Shown one piece after another: positions 24,946-37,200 of a DNA stretch of 64,000 nucleotides. The translations under genes and the position numbers were made by a program. The notes below the pieces were generated by a model. The model saw only the letters and a list, made by a program, of their open reading frames with translations, ran no database searches and was not told the DNA's origin. This DNA is from Plumapathes pennacea. Taxonomy: Eukaryota > Cnidaria > Anthozoa > Antipatharia > Myriopathidae. The stretch covers positions 10,566,001 to 10,630,000 of the forward strand of contig OZ038466.1 of NCBI GenBank assembly GCA_964036295.1, written 5' to 3'. Numbering within the stretch: position 1 is the stretch's first letter; each line of letters starts with the position of its first letter.

Positions 24946-25962
24946 GGATCTGGGTCTGAAAACGGGAGAGGGCATCAGCAATGCCGTTAGAAACCCCCAG
25001 GATATGGCGCGCCCCGACAAAAAAATTGTGCTTCATGGATATTAGTACTAAGAATCTGACCAAGTCTATGATACGGAGGGCCTTTGAATGGCCCTGGTTG
25101 GTGATGGCGACAACACTCTCATTGTCACACCAGAATTGCAAACGTTGAAACCTGAAAACTGGGGAAACCACAGGGCACAGGCGCCTACTACTGGGAAGAG
25201 CTCCTGCCACTCGATACTAATACCACGCTCTTTGCTGGTGCGCATGAATGGGGGCCACCCCCTTGAAACCATTTGCCGTCGAAGTATCCCCCAAACCCGA
25301 CTGAACCAGCTGCATCGGTATACAGTTCCAAGTCCGGGGTCGGTGTGACCGAGGAATCAAGGAAAAATGAATGGCCTTTCCACTGGTTGAGAAAAACCTC
25401 CCACATAGAATGTCCTTAGAACATTCGCGGTTCAAACGGATATGATGAAAGTGGTTGGGAACCTCCTGGTAAGGTTAATTATGCGCTGGAGGAGGGTCCT
25501 ACCGGAAATAACCACCTTACAAGCGAACTGAAGCATACCAATGAGGGATTGAAGCTCGACTAAGCAGGCAGAACGGTGGGACTTAAAAGACTTCATAAGG
25601 TCCTTTAACCTAGCTAGCTTATCCTCTGGTAGTCGGGCCTCCATACGTATGCTGTGTGTACAATACCCATAAACTCAATTACTTGGGAGGGGCCGATGGT
25701 CTTAGAGGCGACTGTGGGAGCCTTAACGGACATGAAGAACTTGAGGAGCTTGTTAAAGCTCAGGAGGCAGTCCAGTCGAGTGGACTCAGCAACGAAGAAA
25801 TCATCTAAAATGTGGATTATGTTGTTCAGGCCATAGTTGTGCTTAAGGATCCATTCAAGGGCGTCAGAAAGTTGATTGAAAATGAAGGGGGCGCTGCGTA
25901 GGCCAAAGGGGAGATAGAGGTGAACATAGTATTGCGTTTGCCAATAAATGCCCATGAGGTTG

Positions 25963-26768
25963 CAGGGGCGGATTTAGGGGGGGGGGGGGGGGGGGGGGGT
26001 GGATTGGGTGGCTAGCCCCCCCCCCCCCCCTCTGAAGTGGCAAAAAAGGAATTTTGGGTATTTTGAAATATAAAATAGAAAAATAATCCATCTGGACATA
26101 TTTGATTTTCTCTTACGTGAGTCGGTCACTTCAGGAGTATGGGTAGCACGGAAGTGGAGATATCGTTTTCTTGTGTTCGGAGGGTTCATACTTTGCTCCG
26201 CAGCACAATGACCACCGGACGACCGTCAGATTTGGCTGTCATCGCCATGCATCCACACAGTTTCCATCAAAAGAAGGCAGGTTTGCGAGAAAATTATGGC
26301 ACCGCACCCCAGAAGGATGTCACTTTCACTTTTGGCAGATTAACGTAACTAAGGCAGTATGAGTCAACTACTTCTTTCTTGTTTTAGACCAAATTGACTT
26401 TATCGTTAAGAGAAATTCAAATGTTTTCTGATACATTAATAACACTGTTTAATCTATAAGCGGGTTTATTCTGCCCAAATCTCGTTTCCCCACGCGATTA
26501 TATAATCTATACTTACTACATACCTATAATTTACGTTGTGTAGTAATCAAATTGTGCTTACCATGCGTAAAATAGAGTAATATCACGTTTGAAAATTAGA
26601 CTCTTAACTGTGCTCCAAAGAGGTCTCAAAGCGCAGGACATGCCATTTCAGAGACTCTAGATTTCAAAATTGCCATAGCGGTCCCCATAGCGGCTCGCGC
26701 CTCCGGCGCTCGAACACCAATACTCGGCCCCCAGCCACCCCTCTTTCAAAATCCTAGATCCGCCCCTG
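25963..26768. mobile_element. hAT-like non-autonomous element inside the DIRS RT
   Basis: It begins caggggcggatttagg and ends cctagatccgcccctg, the inverted-end signature widespread in hAT-type elements. Long G and C homopolymers follow the left end. No transposase ORF. An exact 8-bp target duplication is not evident; only ggtt is shared. Confidence 0.75.
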
Positions 26769-27238
26769 GGTTCCGATCACAAGGGTGAAGGCGAAATGCA
26801 GACTTAAGGCTTTTTTTTTGCCATAAAAGCCCCGGGACTGAGGAATTTTAAGATGCAGATGGCATCGTCTACCTAGACATATTGCAGTGAGTATGGATCC
26901 TTGGGTATATAGTCATTAATGCTATCCCCCTCTGGGTAGGAAAGGTGGTACATGGTGCGCCAATCCGACGAGTGCTTCTTAGGGACCACGTCTACATAGT
27001 GGCACTGAAAGTTAGGGAGGGGTGGAGAATGAAATGGGCCCGCCACCCGACCCAATTTTAACTCTTTCTGTAAGTCAGCAGAGCTTATCTCAGGGTGCTG
27101 ACGGGCAGAAATAAGGTTAGGGGAGGTGCGGGATTGCTGAGGGCCGTCATAGCCGATGCGTGTACCAAATCTAAGGGCGTCAATTAAAGTAGTGACGAAC
27201 GTGCGATCAGGGTGACTAGTTAATTCTAATTCTAAACA

Positions 27239-28075
27239 ATCAATCAATCAATCAATCAATAACTTTGTGTCAAATGTTATAGCTGAGGGAGACCCTCTAC
27301 TCATTAAGAATAAGCTACACTCTAGTACTTAGTCCTAAAATCCTGGTAACATCCTGAAATCATGTAACTAAACTGCACTCTAATACATTAATAATCTAAT
27401 GCTTTTTCCTAAAATCCCTAAATTATGTACATTTAAAATAGACTACGATTAGCTATTACAAAGAAAGCAGCCATTACAGCCATCCTTCATTAATTTACTA
27501 AGATCCTGTTTACGAATACTTGATTTAAAGGTTTTGAGCATGCCAAATGATCTCTCCTTGTTAGAGAGCTTGCTCCATAACTTTGGGCCCGTGTACTTTT
27601 GAGAATGTTTACCGTATGTAACGGTGTTAAAACTTGGTAATGAGAAATCTGATTGCCTTAAATTATACGGGGAGCTGTGGACCTTAAATAAGTTGCATAT
27701 ATTCTTAGGGCACAGTTTATGCTTAACTTTGTACATGAAAATACAGATGTCTTGGAGGTGTCTATTTAACAGGGTGGGCAGGTGGGCTCTTTCCAGCAGT
27801 TGCGTGTAAGTTGAATGTTTGTCATTGTCCTTTCCAACTTGCAAGTGTCGCTTGCTCTACAAGAGTGCCACACTAAGTGACAGTAGGTGAGGTAGGGGAG
27901 GATGGCTGTCTTATAAAGTTGCAGTTTTGCCTCAATAGGTATTAAATTCCTGAGCCTCATGATCACCCTGATCCTCTGGCTGGCCTTCTTACATGCATCA
28001 CTGATGTGACTACTAAAATTGAGCTTATTGTCTATTGTTAAATGAAGAACATTGATAGGTGTAGAGACTAACAGG
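27239..28075 (-). mobile_element. 5'-truncated LINE inserted in the DIRS element
   Basis: Minus-strand reading gives the RT C-terminus (LTIDNKLNFSSHI, AILPYLTYCHLVW), then a frame break near 27840 and the domain with RFNTV-like PSFNTVTYGKHS and GPKLWSKLS. These are typical of CR1/L2-type LINE ORF2 tails. The 3' end carries an (attg)n tail, seen as caatcaatcaat on the plus strand. Truncation plus a short-repeat tail indicates target-primed insertion. Confidence 0.85.
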
Positions 28076-29039
28076 GTCTGATCCTGCTGGTGTTGCTGTA
28101 CCCTAACGTTTGCTGCAGCTACTGGAGGACTTGGAACCGCCAGAGGACTGTTGGCTGCAGGTGGAGGCGGAGTGGCTGCTGGAGTTGCTGGCAACCAGAG
28201 GGCTTGTTAAAGTCGAAGCAGACCAACGAACTGGTTTGTCGACTCCATCTGCTGGGGTCGTCGCTGGGGCAGTAGTCCAGGTGGTGGTAGGGGCTGGCGC
28301 AGATGGGACAGTGGGCCTGAGCCAGGCCAGAGAAGGTGACTGTCCAGAGTTCTAAATCAACCATATCCCACTCCAGACTAAGGTCACATGCAGCTCAGCG
28401 GTGGAATTGTTTGTCATAGGCCAGCCAGGCCAAACACTTGAACTTACACACCGCCTTGCTAATAACCTGCTGATATTTGATCAGCTCGAGCAAACGCCTC
28501 GGGAAAGCTGCTACCAGGACTAACATGTATATGATGTAAGCATCAAGCCACTTGTGGAAAGAATCTATGGCTGCCTTTTTCTGATGTACCATTGTGAGGG
28601 GAGACCCCAAAAGGCCTGGGGATGAGTCTAGCCTCAATTGCAGGTCAGGGGACTGGGGCTGGTAGAGAGAACCAGGCAGGAGGCAAGCAAAATCTACATA
28701 CTCACCACGGAGTATCTTGTCCTCCAAGTTGCAGTCCAGAGGACAGGCCAGGTCAAGCGGGGAAGCGGAGCCAGGTCTCAGTGGAGTGGTAGACTGGAGG
28801 CTGATGTTTTTCTGGCCGCCAGGGGTTCCAAACAAGGCCACCGCGGATTGCATTGCATTGACTGGTTGTTGTAAGGCCGATACCTGGATCAGTGTAAAGA
28901 CAGCGTCCTCGTTCCTCAGATCGGTGGCCAAGCAGTTCGTCCAGCGAAGAACCAGTATCAGAGGCAGAGTCTACTTGATCAACTTCTGGAAGGGAGGCGG
29001 GTTTAGCAATGTCGTCCCTGTGTGCTGAGCTTGTTCTGG

Positions 29040-30200
29040 GTCAATGAGTGTTAGGCCAGCTAGGTGTTTTTGGTTGGTTTGGTTGATCAACTTTTGCAAT
29101 CCACTAGGAACCCTGTTGATACAGTTGAAGAAGATGGTACTAGGTATATAGTTCTACTGGTACACACTTTAACCACATCAACCCAAACCGGTTTAAGTTG
29201 AATGCTTAGTCCCAATAGAACACCAGCTATTTGCTTCCAATATGCAAAAGCAAAATTTGCATTTTGTATCTCTCACCTGCAGTACCACACCAGGAACCAG
29301 ATCAACAAACTATCGCTGCTTTACTTCCTCAACCTGATCGATAATAAAGGCCTCCAAGGTACAAGAAGCCATGAACCGAACCTAAAGGTAATACAGTCGT
29401 GTGAGCTACTATTTTTCTATTTGAAAGTAGTTGTAGCATGGTGTGTATGTGTAATGGTGACACAAGACCATGGAAACAAGGTATGTGGTGTACTGCATTT
29501 AAAAATTTTTTGAAACAAAATACATTTAAGAGACTGTATGTATGAGAAGTGTAGATACATTCTCGTCATAATTTAAGCCTGTTTTTAACAGAACTCACAA
29601 GGTTTCATACTGTAGCTCACTTCTGTGTCACAATGATAAATGTATCTCAGAGGTCATAGCTTCAAATTTTATTGAATCCTCTAAGCTTTATCTGGGCTTT
29701 CTTTGCACAGCACTGCTTGACTGCTTCATCAATGTAAGTGTAAGAATCATTAGCAGTACATGTATGCTGGCTATAGGACAGTATAACTGACAAATCAAAG
29801 AGTCTGTACCAATTGACTTGTCTGGTCGTGTAAACACTGCCACAACATCTGCTTGATAACATCCAAGTAATGATCTTGTTGAGTGCCAAATACCCCCGGA
29901 AAGGAACTGTACACAATCAAAATATAGACAGTTAACTCTTTCAGTCCTACCATACACGGTACAGTAGCTTGCCCACAACACAACTTCTCTTTGCCATTTT
30001 TCATAGAGATTGCATGAGTGACATGGTGAGAATTGATGCTCATAATGTCACTGGTTTTATGTCAGCAAGCTACAGTATGCTGGTTTGTACTACATACAGT
30101 GTGTACATGTTTGTTGGTAGAGTTCCGACTTTCTGCAAGCAGCTCTAGAAAACTGCACCAATACACTGTACTGTACCAGTCAAATGTATTGAAGCCTGGG
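29040..30200 (-). repeat. inverted duplicate of importin-5 introns 4-6
   Basis: The reverse complement of this segment aligns with 58047-59460, including exon 5 (identical over most of its 97 nt) and exon 6 (29381-29277). It differs by scattered substitutions, a 3-nt insertion and the TAG at 29312-29310. It lacks two mobile elements present in the plus copy. Similarity fades beyond about 30.2 kb, the truncation point of the pseudogene. Confidence 0.9.
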
Positions 30201-30707
30201 TGAGTGTCTACGAAGTAGATAGGTATACTAGCTTTTCTCCCTTTGAAATCTAGTTAGCCTTTCCCACACCTTAAATTAATTAGCTGTTTCATTCGTAAAG
30301 GAAAGTATAAACTACCATATCTTAATCCACACACATATATATAGTCTGAAATGAATCACACTATATATATATATATATAGCTATGTTCTTCAAAAGGAAA
30401 GGGAATAGAAGAAAATTCAATATTCTACAACCACATTTCAAGAAACCCAAAATCTCACAACCAAGTTTTATAAAAGTCAAGAATAATTATGGACAAAGTG
30501 AACTAAGTTTCAGAAATGCATAGAGTATATAATCACCACATTCTAATATAGAAGAACTTGCACTAAATTAATAAAATATTCCAGGAAAAACTCTACAGTA
30601 CATGTAAATAGACTCATGGTAGTACTATTTTTTGAAGCAAGTTCATTTGAAACACAAATAATACGGCAAGTTGAATTGTATTTCAGTGGAAACAGCATTT
30701 ATTACCA

Positions 30708-30954
30708 GGGTACGGTGGTTCGAAAGTCAATTTAAGCTAATCTAGGATTAACTAAATTCTTTCTCTCGACCTCTCTGCCAATAAACTGCATTTATTAGTT
30801 TTGTTCGAAGATGGATTAAAAAGCTTGTTCCAGCTTTAAAAACGTATCAAAGAAGTCGTCGTAGACGAAAGCATCACATTTTCAGTCATATAAATGACAA
30901 GAAAGTTTAGACCTAATCCAGGATTAGCCTAAGCGTGCTTTGAAAAACCGGGCC
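30708..30954. mobile_element. MITE with diverged inverted ends
   Basis: The left part tacggtggttcgaaagtc with ctaatctaggattaac is mirrored by taatccaggattagcc with ctttgaaaaaccgggcc. Its ends resemble those of the MITE at 21111. Confidence 0.7.
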
Positions 30955-31105
30955 CAGATGATCACCTGGTAACACAAAATCGTACAGGAAGTACTGCAGT
31001 TCCAGGAATATATTAGAATCAGAACCAAAAAAAGAACTTACCTCCACCAAAATTCCCTGATCAAGTTTTTGTGTTGTGTCTTCCCAGTTCAAATATTGTA
31101 TGTAC

Positions 31106-31255
31106 CTGTAGCTCCAACAGTTTATAGTCTAGTTTGAGTTCGTGTTCAACGGAGATTTGTTCCCGAAGTGGCTCCGGCATACGGCCTTGTAAATGTGGAA
31201 ATTGCGTCTTCAAAATCGCACATGTCCACCTTTTTTCACTGAAGATTGCTCCCAT
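31106..31255 (-). CDS. possible first coding exon, unrecognised
   Basis: On the minus strand an ATG at 31255-31253 opens 50 codons (MGAIFSEKRW...DYKLLELQ) that end exactly at CTACAG|gtacat. The composition (charged, Lys/Glu/Leu-rich) is protein-like and the donor keeps phase 0. I do not recognise the family and cannot find the next exon among the repeats below 31 kb. It could be the orphaned start of a broken gene. Confidence 0.35.
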
Positions 31256-31389
31256 CAAGTATTCATATTCATAAATTTAGATAACAGTCCTTAAATTGAC
31301 TTCACATTCGCAAAATATGTTTACGCGTAGCAAAACACGCTGGCAAAACAAAATGTCTTCCCGTTGCCCACGTGGGCAATGCATGGAAA

Positions 31390-31462
31390 CGAGTCACATG
31401 TCGCTTATTGACCAATCAGAAGCGCTATCTTTTGAGCGCCAAAATGCAAGCGCGGCGCGGAC
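31390..31462 (+). promoter_or_regulatory. possible bidirectional promoter
   Basis: Between the divergent ORFs at 31255 (minus) and 31469 (plus) lie a CCAAT box (gaccaatcag) and gagcgccaaaa, an E2F-like half-site, in locally GC-richer sequence. This is suggestive only. Confidence 0.3.
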
Positions 31463-31468
31463 GCAACG

Positions 31469-31774
31469 ATGTTTCAGTGCAGTTTTTTTTCCAAACCAAG
31501 CCAGGATGGTTTCTTTAATTTCGTCTGTGAGGGAAATCTTAAAGTCTATGGCAATGGCATAGAAAGGAATGAAGCTTTGGCCAAATGTCTGAATCATTCT
31601 TTGGACAACAATTCATACATCAGCACAATCCGAATGAAGCAACTGGACAGAAAATATGCGCGTGGTTCTCATGTCGACAAGTCAGTGTTTGCACGTGCCG
31701 ATTCTTTTGTTTATTATCCAATCAGCGCAACGTCCAGAATCTGGACTGAAGCCCGTCCACATCAATCCGGATAA
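31469..31774 (+). CDS. hypothetical 101-codon ORF
   Basis: An ATG-started ORF (MFQCSFFSKPS...) with balanced composition and no recognisable domain, signal peptide or membrane segment. It starts just after the CCAAT-containing region. An overlapping antisense frame is also open, which lowers confidence. Confidence 0.2.
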   Translation: MFQCSFFSKPSQDGFFNFVCEGNLKVYGNGIERNEALAKCLNHSLDNNSYISTIRMKQLDRKYARGSHVDKSVFARADSFVYYPISATSRIWTEARPHQSG

Positions 31775-31851
31775 ATTGGAAAACGGATATTTATTTATCC
31801 GTTTTGGTCTCTCGACTACACCAATGGGAGCATAAAGAACTAACTCATTAA

Positions 31852-32762
31852 GGTGATTCCCTGGTTTTGCATTGCGCATCTTTACTGCGCATAACACTTT
31901 CGAGACAGTGGACATTGAGGACCACCAAATTTTCAAGAACGAAATTTCCTTTAATTTGTATGCAAATGAGTTTTATTTTTCATCATTTTTTACAACTCAG
32001 ATTGAGTTTGCAGGAGGTTTTAGTTATGGCTCGCGTCAGCAATGTCCGCCATTTTGAAAATCTGGTCGTACGATACAAAACAAGCAATAATCCATAAATT
32101 GTTCACACTGAATGCAGAGAGGAGACATGAAAATACACCTAAGGCTTTCTAGTACATAATCGAACTAGAAAACCTTTTTGAAAACGATAGAAACCCTGTA
32201 TTTGTTGCCATCATATCAATGAGGGGCCTGGGCACTAGTACACCAGTAGAGACTAATCTGCAAGCGCTGCCGTTATAACGAGTGCGGTGACCCCCCTTTT
32301 TTATTTAATATATTTTAAGAAAATAAGACTCTCCATTACATATCCGAATTTAAATAAATTTTCACTGCTCAATTTTGAAATATTCCCATTGAATCACTGT
32401 TACGGTGTGTTGCAAGGTGTTTCACAGGAAGCGTGAAAATGAACAAATTGCTTATTATTTCATTAGCTTGATATATTTTTTTACTTTTTATTTTTCATTT
32501 TTTTGCTACTTTCGGCGCTTCACAGTAATGATCTTGTGTTATCACAATAACAATACTACATTCTCCCTTCTGGCACTTTTTCCATATTTTTTCCATATTG
32601 TTGTCACATAGCAAAGTAGGTCTAAACCACGGCCATGTAGCGCGGAAACAAGTACCGTAACCCCCTTATTTTATTTTATTTTTTGCAAGTACTATAGCTA
32701 ATTAATAATTATGCAAAGTTTCAAAAGAAAATCACTGCAACTTCATTTTCGATGGAATCACC
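31852..32762. mobile_element. 911-bp element at a TTAA target
   Basis: TTAA at 31848-31851 is followed by ggtgattcc. The right end reads ggaatcacc followed by TTAA at 32763-32766. The TTAA duplication with short inverted ends fits piggyBac- or Kolobok-type non-autonomous elements. No transposase ORF is present. Confidence 0.8.
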
Positions 32763-32918
32763 TTAAGCCCCAAACTTTGCTGGTGGGAAATCCATTTGAT
32801 ATAGATTTATTACGCATTGCTGTTAAAAGTGTACCGTGTGCCATTCCTCAACAGAAAATGCTAGATGCCGTTCTCAGGCTGCTTGCGCGCTCGTACTTGT
32901 ACATTTTAAAGTCTCTAA

Positions 32919-33340
32919 AGCCCTGGCCAAACGAGGTGCAAGTCAACGCAAGTCGATGCAAGTTTCAAACTTGCGCGGACTTGCGTTTCGTTTGGCCACC
33001 AACTTGCATCGACTTGCAGTGACTTGCATGGAATTTGAACATGTTCAAATTTTCATGCAAGTCGACGCAAGTTTTTCACCTAAAACAGCGAAGAGCGCGT
33101 TAGCAAAGCCAAGTCTAAATTTAAAAAAATCAAAAGTAAAAGCCTCCTCATTAAGTTCCAGCTCAAGAGAGACTTTTTACTCGGTTTCTGATTCAGAACC
33201 GTCTAAAAAAGAAAAAGTTTTTACAAAACTTGCATTAGCTTGCATCGACTTGCGTCTTGTTTGGCAACCTTTTGTAAATCGATGCAAATATTTTTGTCAT
33301 GTCGAACTTGCATCGACTTGCATCTCGTTTGGTCAGGGCT
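32919..33340. mobile_element. 422-bp TIR MITE (agccctggccaaacgag family), copy 2
   Basis: Same termini and same tgcaagtcga-rich interior as 7945-8370, but here the right end has ctcgtttggtcagggct. Confidence 0.85.
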
Positions 33341-34005
33341 TAACACAAATTGCGAGCAGATTTTGCTTGAAATTGGTAGGGGCAGACACTTATGTCTGTC
33401 AACTCTTTTTGTTTTGACATTTCTATTTGTGTAGAGGTGGTCATGTTTTAGTGTAGATAACTTTTGCATTTTCCATTTTATGTCAAAAATATTTGGGTGC
33501 AAGAGTACAAGGAGCCATGGTTATAAAGTCCTCATTCAGCCCCAAAATGTGGTGGTGGGAAGTCCATTATTTTGATATAGGTTTACTACACATTGTTGTC
33601 AAAGGCAGTGTGCTGTGGCTTTGTTTTTGTCACACTGCCTTCTGCTTCATTATTGCATTAGCAGTTGTGCAGAGGTCAGTACGCAGGACAAGCACCATAT
33701 GTTCATGTTAAACATTATGCATCTAGTACCATGATTTTTATGTCAACGGTTTTGCATATTTTATGTCAAGTAAAATTAGCTGAAACAGTACATGTTTAGG
33801 AGCTATTTAAGTTATAGTCAGTTGCATTGTATGATCATGATCAGTCAATCATACATGATTAGTTATGATTACTGAATCGTATACATACAAGGGGCTTTCA
33901 ATTATTGAGGGTATACATGCCATTCAGGGTTATCACCATATCAAATGAATTTGTAACACTTGAATGGAATAAATACAGTGTTGAAATCTTTGTCCACTTT
34001 TGTTA
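33341..34005. other. no gene seen
   Basis: AT-rich non-coding sequence up to the edge of the nested insertion block. Confidence 0.5.
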
Positions 34006-34052
34006 TATATAGTCCCGGGGGGGGGGTACTCAATAGGAATTTGGGTAGGGGT

Positions 34053-34213
34053 TGTAGCTCCATGGGGAGCCACGTGGGGGCAGCCCAGTCCCTTGGACGC
34101 GTTACTTAGTCTTTTCGCGCCCTTTGCGATCACGTGATAAAAACTGAACCAGCAGCGTGTGTCGCTGTTCTTCGTTGCTTTGATATTTTGGTCCTTGGTG
34201 CGAGTCACCTACT
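34053..34213 (+). repeat. BEL 5' LTR, left fragment
   Basis: Colinear with 52813-52973 at constant offset without indels. It breaks off after gagtcacctact, where the composite segment begins with catgacgagcc. Confidence 0.93.
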
Positions 34214-37200
34214 CATGACGAGCCGCACGCCTTGACAACGGCCTTTCGGTGGGGACAATTTGTCCCCACCGCCTGTGGAGGGCGGTCTGCTTGGCATGGC
34301 CAGAAATAGCGGACACGCATGCGCATTAGGGGCTGCAATTTTTTTGGCTTTCAGTGTAAACTAAACAAGAGACTTTACTATGAAGATGGACACAAAAATC
34401 ATCGTACCTTTGAACTAGAGACTAAGTAGCAAGCTGTTCAACCGGATTCTCTTATAATACAAGGATACCGAAAATATTAACACAAAATCAGTAGCTGTCC
34501 ATATGCACTTCTTGCGTTTTTCCAATGTAAAGATGCATTAGACACGTCTAAGAGACAACAGTATGGCAGACAAGCTGAAAACGGCATACTGGATGAGAGT
34601 AGCTGACCGTAGCTGCCTCGAAGTTGTTGAAATATCGAAGCTGTTCAATCGGTTCTTACTTCGAGAAAGGTCATTCTTCTGAACAAACTTATTGGTAACC
34701 CTCGGCACTTTGTATCTCTTGCGTTTTTGGATTATAAAGATGTGTTTTGTTGAATTTAGCCGCACAATCACTCGATACGCACGCTTAGTGAAGCAAGGTT
34801 CGATGCTACTCGCGATCGGTTCTAGCTCCCTCCGATCGGCCCCGGCGATCGACCAAGTTGTTCAAAACAAACTGTGTAGCCTTGTGAGTAAACCATCCTG
34901 CAAAGTGAGTTCAGGATTTGTTTTGGGAATTTAATGGAGCTTTGAAAGAGACGTCGCGAATCGTGGCGCATAAATACGGTTGTTCAAGAACGGACAAGGA
35001 AACTCTGTCCAGCAAAGCAGGAACTGTTTTAATACCGCTAAATTGTAAGACTTGTTCATCCTTTCTTCTAACTTCAGCATAGAATTTGCAATTATACTAC
35101 AGCACCAAGTTTTACAAAACTGACCGTGCGTGTCACCAGTCGCTTTGAAACATTTCAGCTTTTCCATTTGCGGCATGCTGTTTCCAATAATCACTACGAT
35201 CTTGGAACAATTTTTCAGCAATCGCAGTGATCGTAGCAATCCAGCGGTCTCTGAACACTTTTCTGAGCGATCGCAGTGATTGATCGCAATCCGGCATACT
35301 TCAGCTAATTGAACGGTTGTGACTAAACTCAGGTTTCCGAGAGGAAACTGGGACCGAATCAAAAATTAAATTTTCGTCAGCTCGGACCGTGTTCCGAAAA
35401 CAGTACGACAGTGACGTTGATGTTTTGAAAGTTCTTGGCGTGCATTAGCAAGTCCGTTCGGCTGGCCGCGTCGCGCCGCCTGTGTTCCTTTTACGCGGAC
35501 GTGGAGGTCAACTCCAAATAAACCTGAAGCGGCTCAAGACATGGGTCGAAACTGTAACCAGTCAACAGATATACACAAGAAGCATTGTAGTCGTGAACAT
35601 GAAAAGGACAATATTACTGTTTATTTGTAAAATTTCGGGTCAGCCGGCCATTTGCTCGAGAACACAGTGGTTTTGGATGAAAATAACTTATCTATATAAG
35701 CATCCTAATACAGTAAATACGGATAAATTTAGGATACGTTGGAAATCTGATCCGTCTATAACTGTTGGCTTCTATGGGCTTCATTTTTGTTCCTATTTAC
35801 TTATCATCCCTGTGGTGATTTTTGACATTTCGCACCTTCGAATGCTTAAATCTTAAATGCTTAAATGTCTTATCATAGCATGTCTTATCGTGAATGCGTT
35901 CGTCTTCTGGAGTTAAGACTGATCAAGAAACACAGGATCGTACACAAGCCGTTTCAATCGCTCTCCGGAACAGTTCACGCGGTGGGATTTTTTTATCTTC
36001 GGTGCCAATATTCATCTGTGCCAGATCATCCATAACAAGCCTTTCTTCTTTAGTATTTTCTCCCCGAGCTAATTTTTTCCTTCTAAAACCTTTCCAGTGC
36101 CGAATTTTATTTGACTGTCTTCCGGTGTTAGATGCTTCAGACGAACCGAGGTCGTTTTTTTGTCCACAATGTTCGTAAACGGCTCCGGACGACTTCGCCG
36201 ATAACTCGTTGTTTTGGTCCCAGTCTTCACTCGGAAACCTGATTTTGGAGCCCCAGTTTAGTCACGACCCTAATTGAACGTTTGGTAAACAAACTGCTGC
36301 CCGCGATTTTGGGCGGGAAAAGCTGCCGCGGACGCACATTGTGGCGGGAAATACCCGGCCCGCTGACAATGTTGCAGGCTCAGAATGTCCGCTATTTCTG
36401 GCCATGGTATGAATGACAGAGGTGTAAACTCCAAACCAATTAGCACAGTCGGTGTGCCGATAATCACTTTGTCCTGAATTAGAAATTGTAATTTTAGCCG
36501 GCAATCGTGCTTTGGGGTGCCTTTCTCACTCTATAACAGAAGTCACGCTTATGCGGAGAAAATTATCAGTCGGCATCTAACGAAAGAGCTTGGTGCCCAG
36601 TAAAAAAAATCTTATTAGTTTTCCGCCAGTCATAAACACTGTCATTGATTTGACTTCACTTCCGTGCAATATTTCCTCACAAAGATTCGCGTCGAAACAC
36701 GCACTTCCTGAGAACATTACAGTGGTCAGGTAGTCGCCGAAACATTCAATGAATGGTTTCTATGCACCGCAATCAAAAAGCTATATGTCCGTTCATTCTA
36801 AGCCTGTTAAAGTCAGCGAGCTCTTCCCTGTTATGTCACGTTATCGAGTTTTATGACTGAGTCAGCTGCTAGCAGACAATGTGCCGAATCGAAAATCAAT
36901 TTTTGTAAATCCGAATTTCAAATTGGATAGTGCTGAAACTTTTATCAAAATCTTACAAAAGACTGTTTCAAGTTTAGTTATCAGTGAAAAATGTCCCGCG
37001 GTATTATTCCAATAATAGTCGATTCAATCAGGCTCATCCACATCAGGTAACTCTCAGCTGTCATGAAATCAGCATGATAGCACCCAGTTCCTGTTTTCGG
37101 AATAAAATTACATTCGCGGGACATTACTGTTTTACGCGGGAAGGACAAGAGGCAGGATTGAGAGGGCTAGCAAATCGCTTGTGTAGTGGTATAATCGGTT

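Larger units (their letters stand above)
24946..28990 (-). mobile_element. DIRS-like retrotransposon, decayed and twice interrupted
   Basis: On the minus strand the order is: gag-like region (28931-28119) with a CPICASPYHHLDYCP zinc-finger-type motif and CFDFNKPSGC; RT start (27247-26873); RT core (25955-25614) with the LDDFF catalytic motif; then RNase H (25406-24950) with LYTDAA, CDNESVV and DALSRF. This gag and RT/RH signature is characteristic of DIRS-order elements. No tyrosine recombinase is seen. The coding region is broken by stops, by a LINE between gag and RT, and by an hAT-like insert inside RT. It lies in an intron or deletion gap of the importin pseudogene. Confidence 0.85.
15502..29906 (-). 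pseudogene. IPO5-like: importin-5 (karyopherin beta-3) pseudogene, 5'-truncated
   Basis: On the minus strand the exons occur in gene order. Two N-terminal exons are at 29906-29810 and 29381-29277, one central HEAT-repeat exon at 24545-24383, and seven C-terminal exons between 19258 and 15502. They match the IPO5/RanBP5 family by residues I recognise (DHYLDVIK, RVQAH, PYLDN, VNATEN, WLSWLP). Nothing corresponding to roughly the first 175 residues is present. Long middle stretches and one short exon before the ALPFLIRVI exon are also missing. Exon 29381-29277 has an in-frame TAG, and exon 24545-24383 has two frame-breaking deletions. Gypsy and DIRS insertions fill the gaps. The intact N-terminal copy lies on the plus strand at 53.8 kb. 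Confidence 0.88.
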
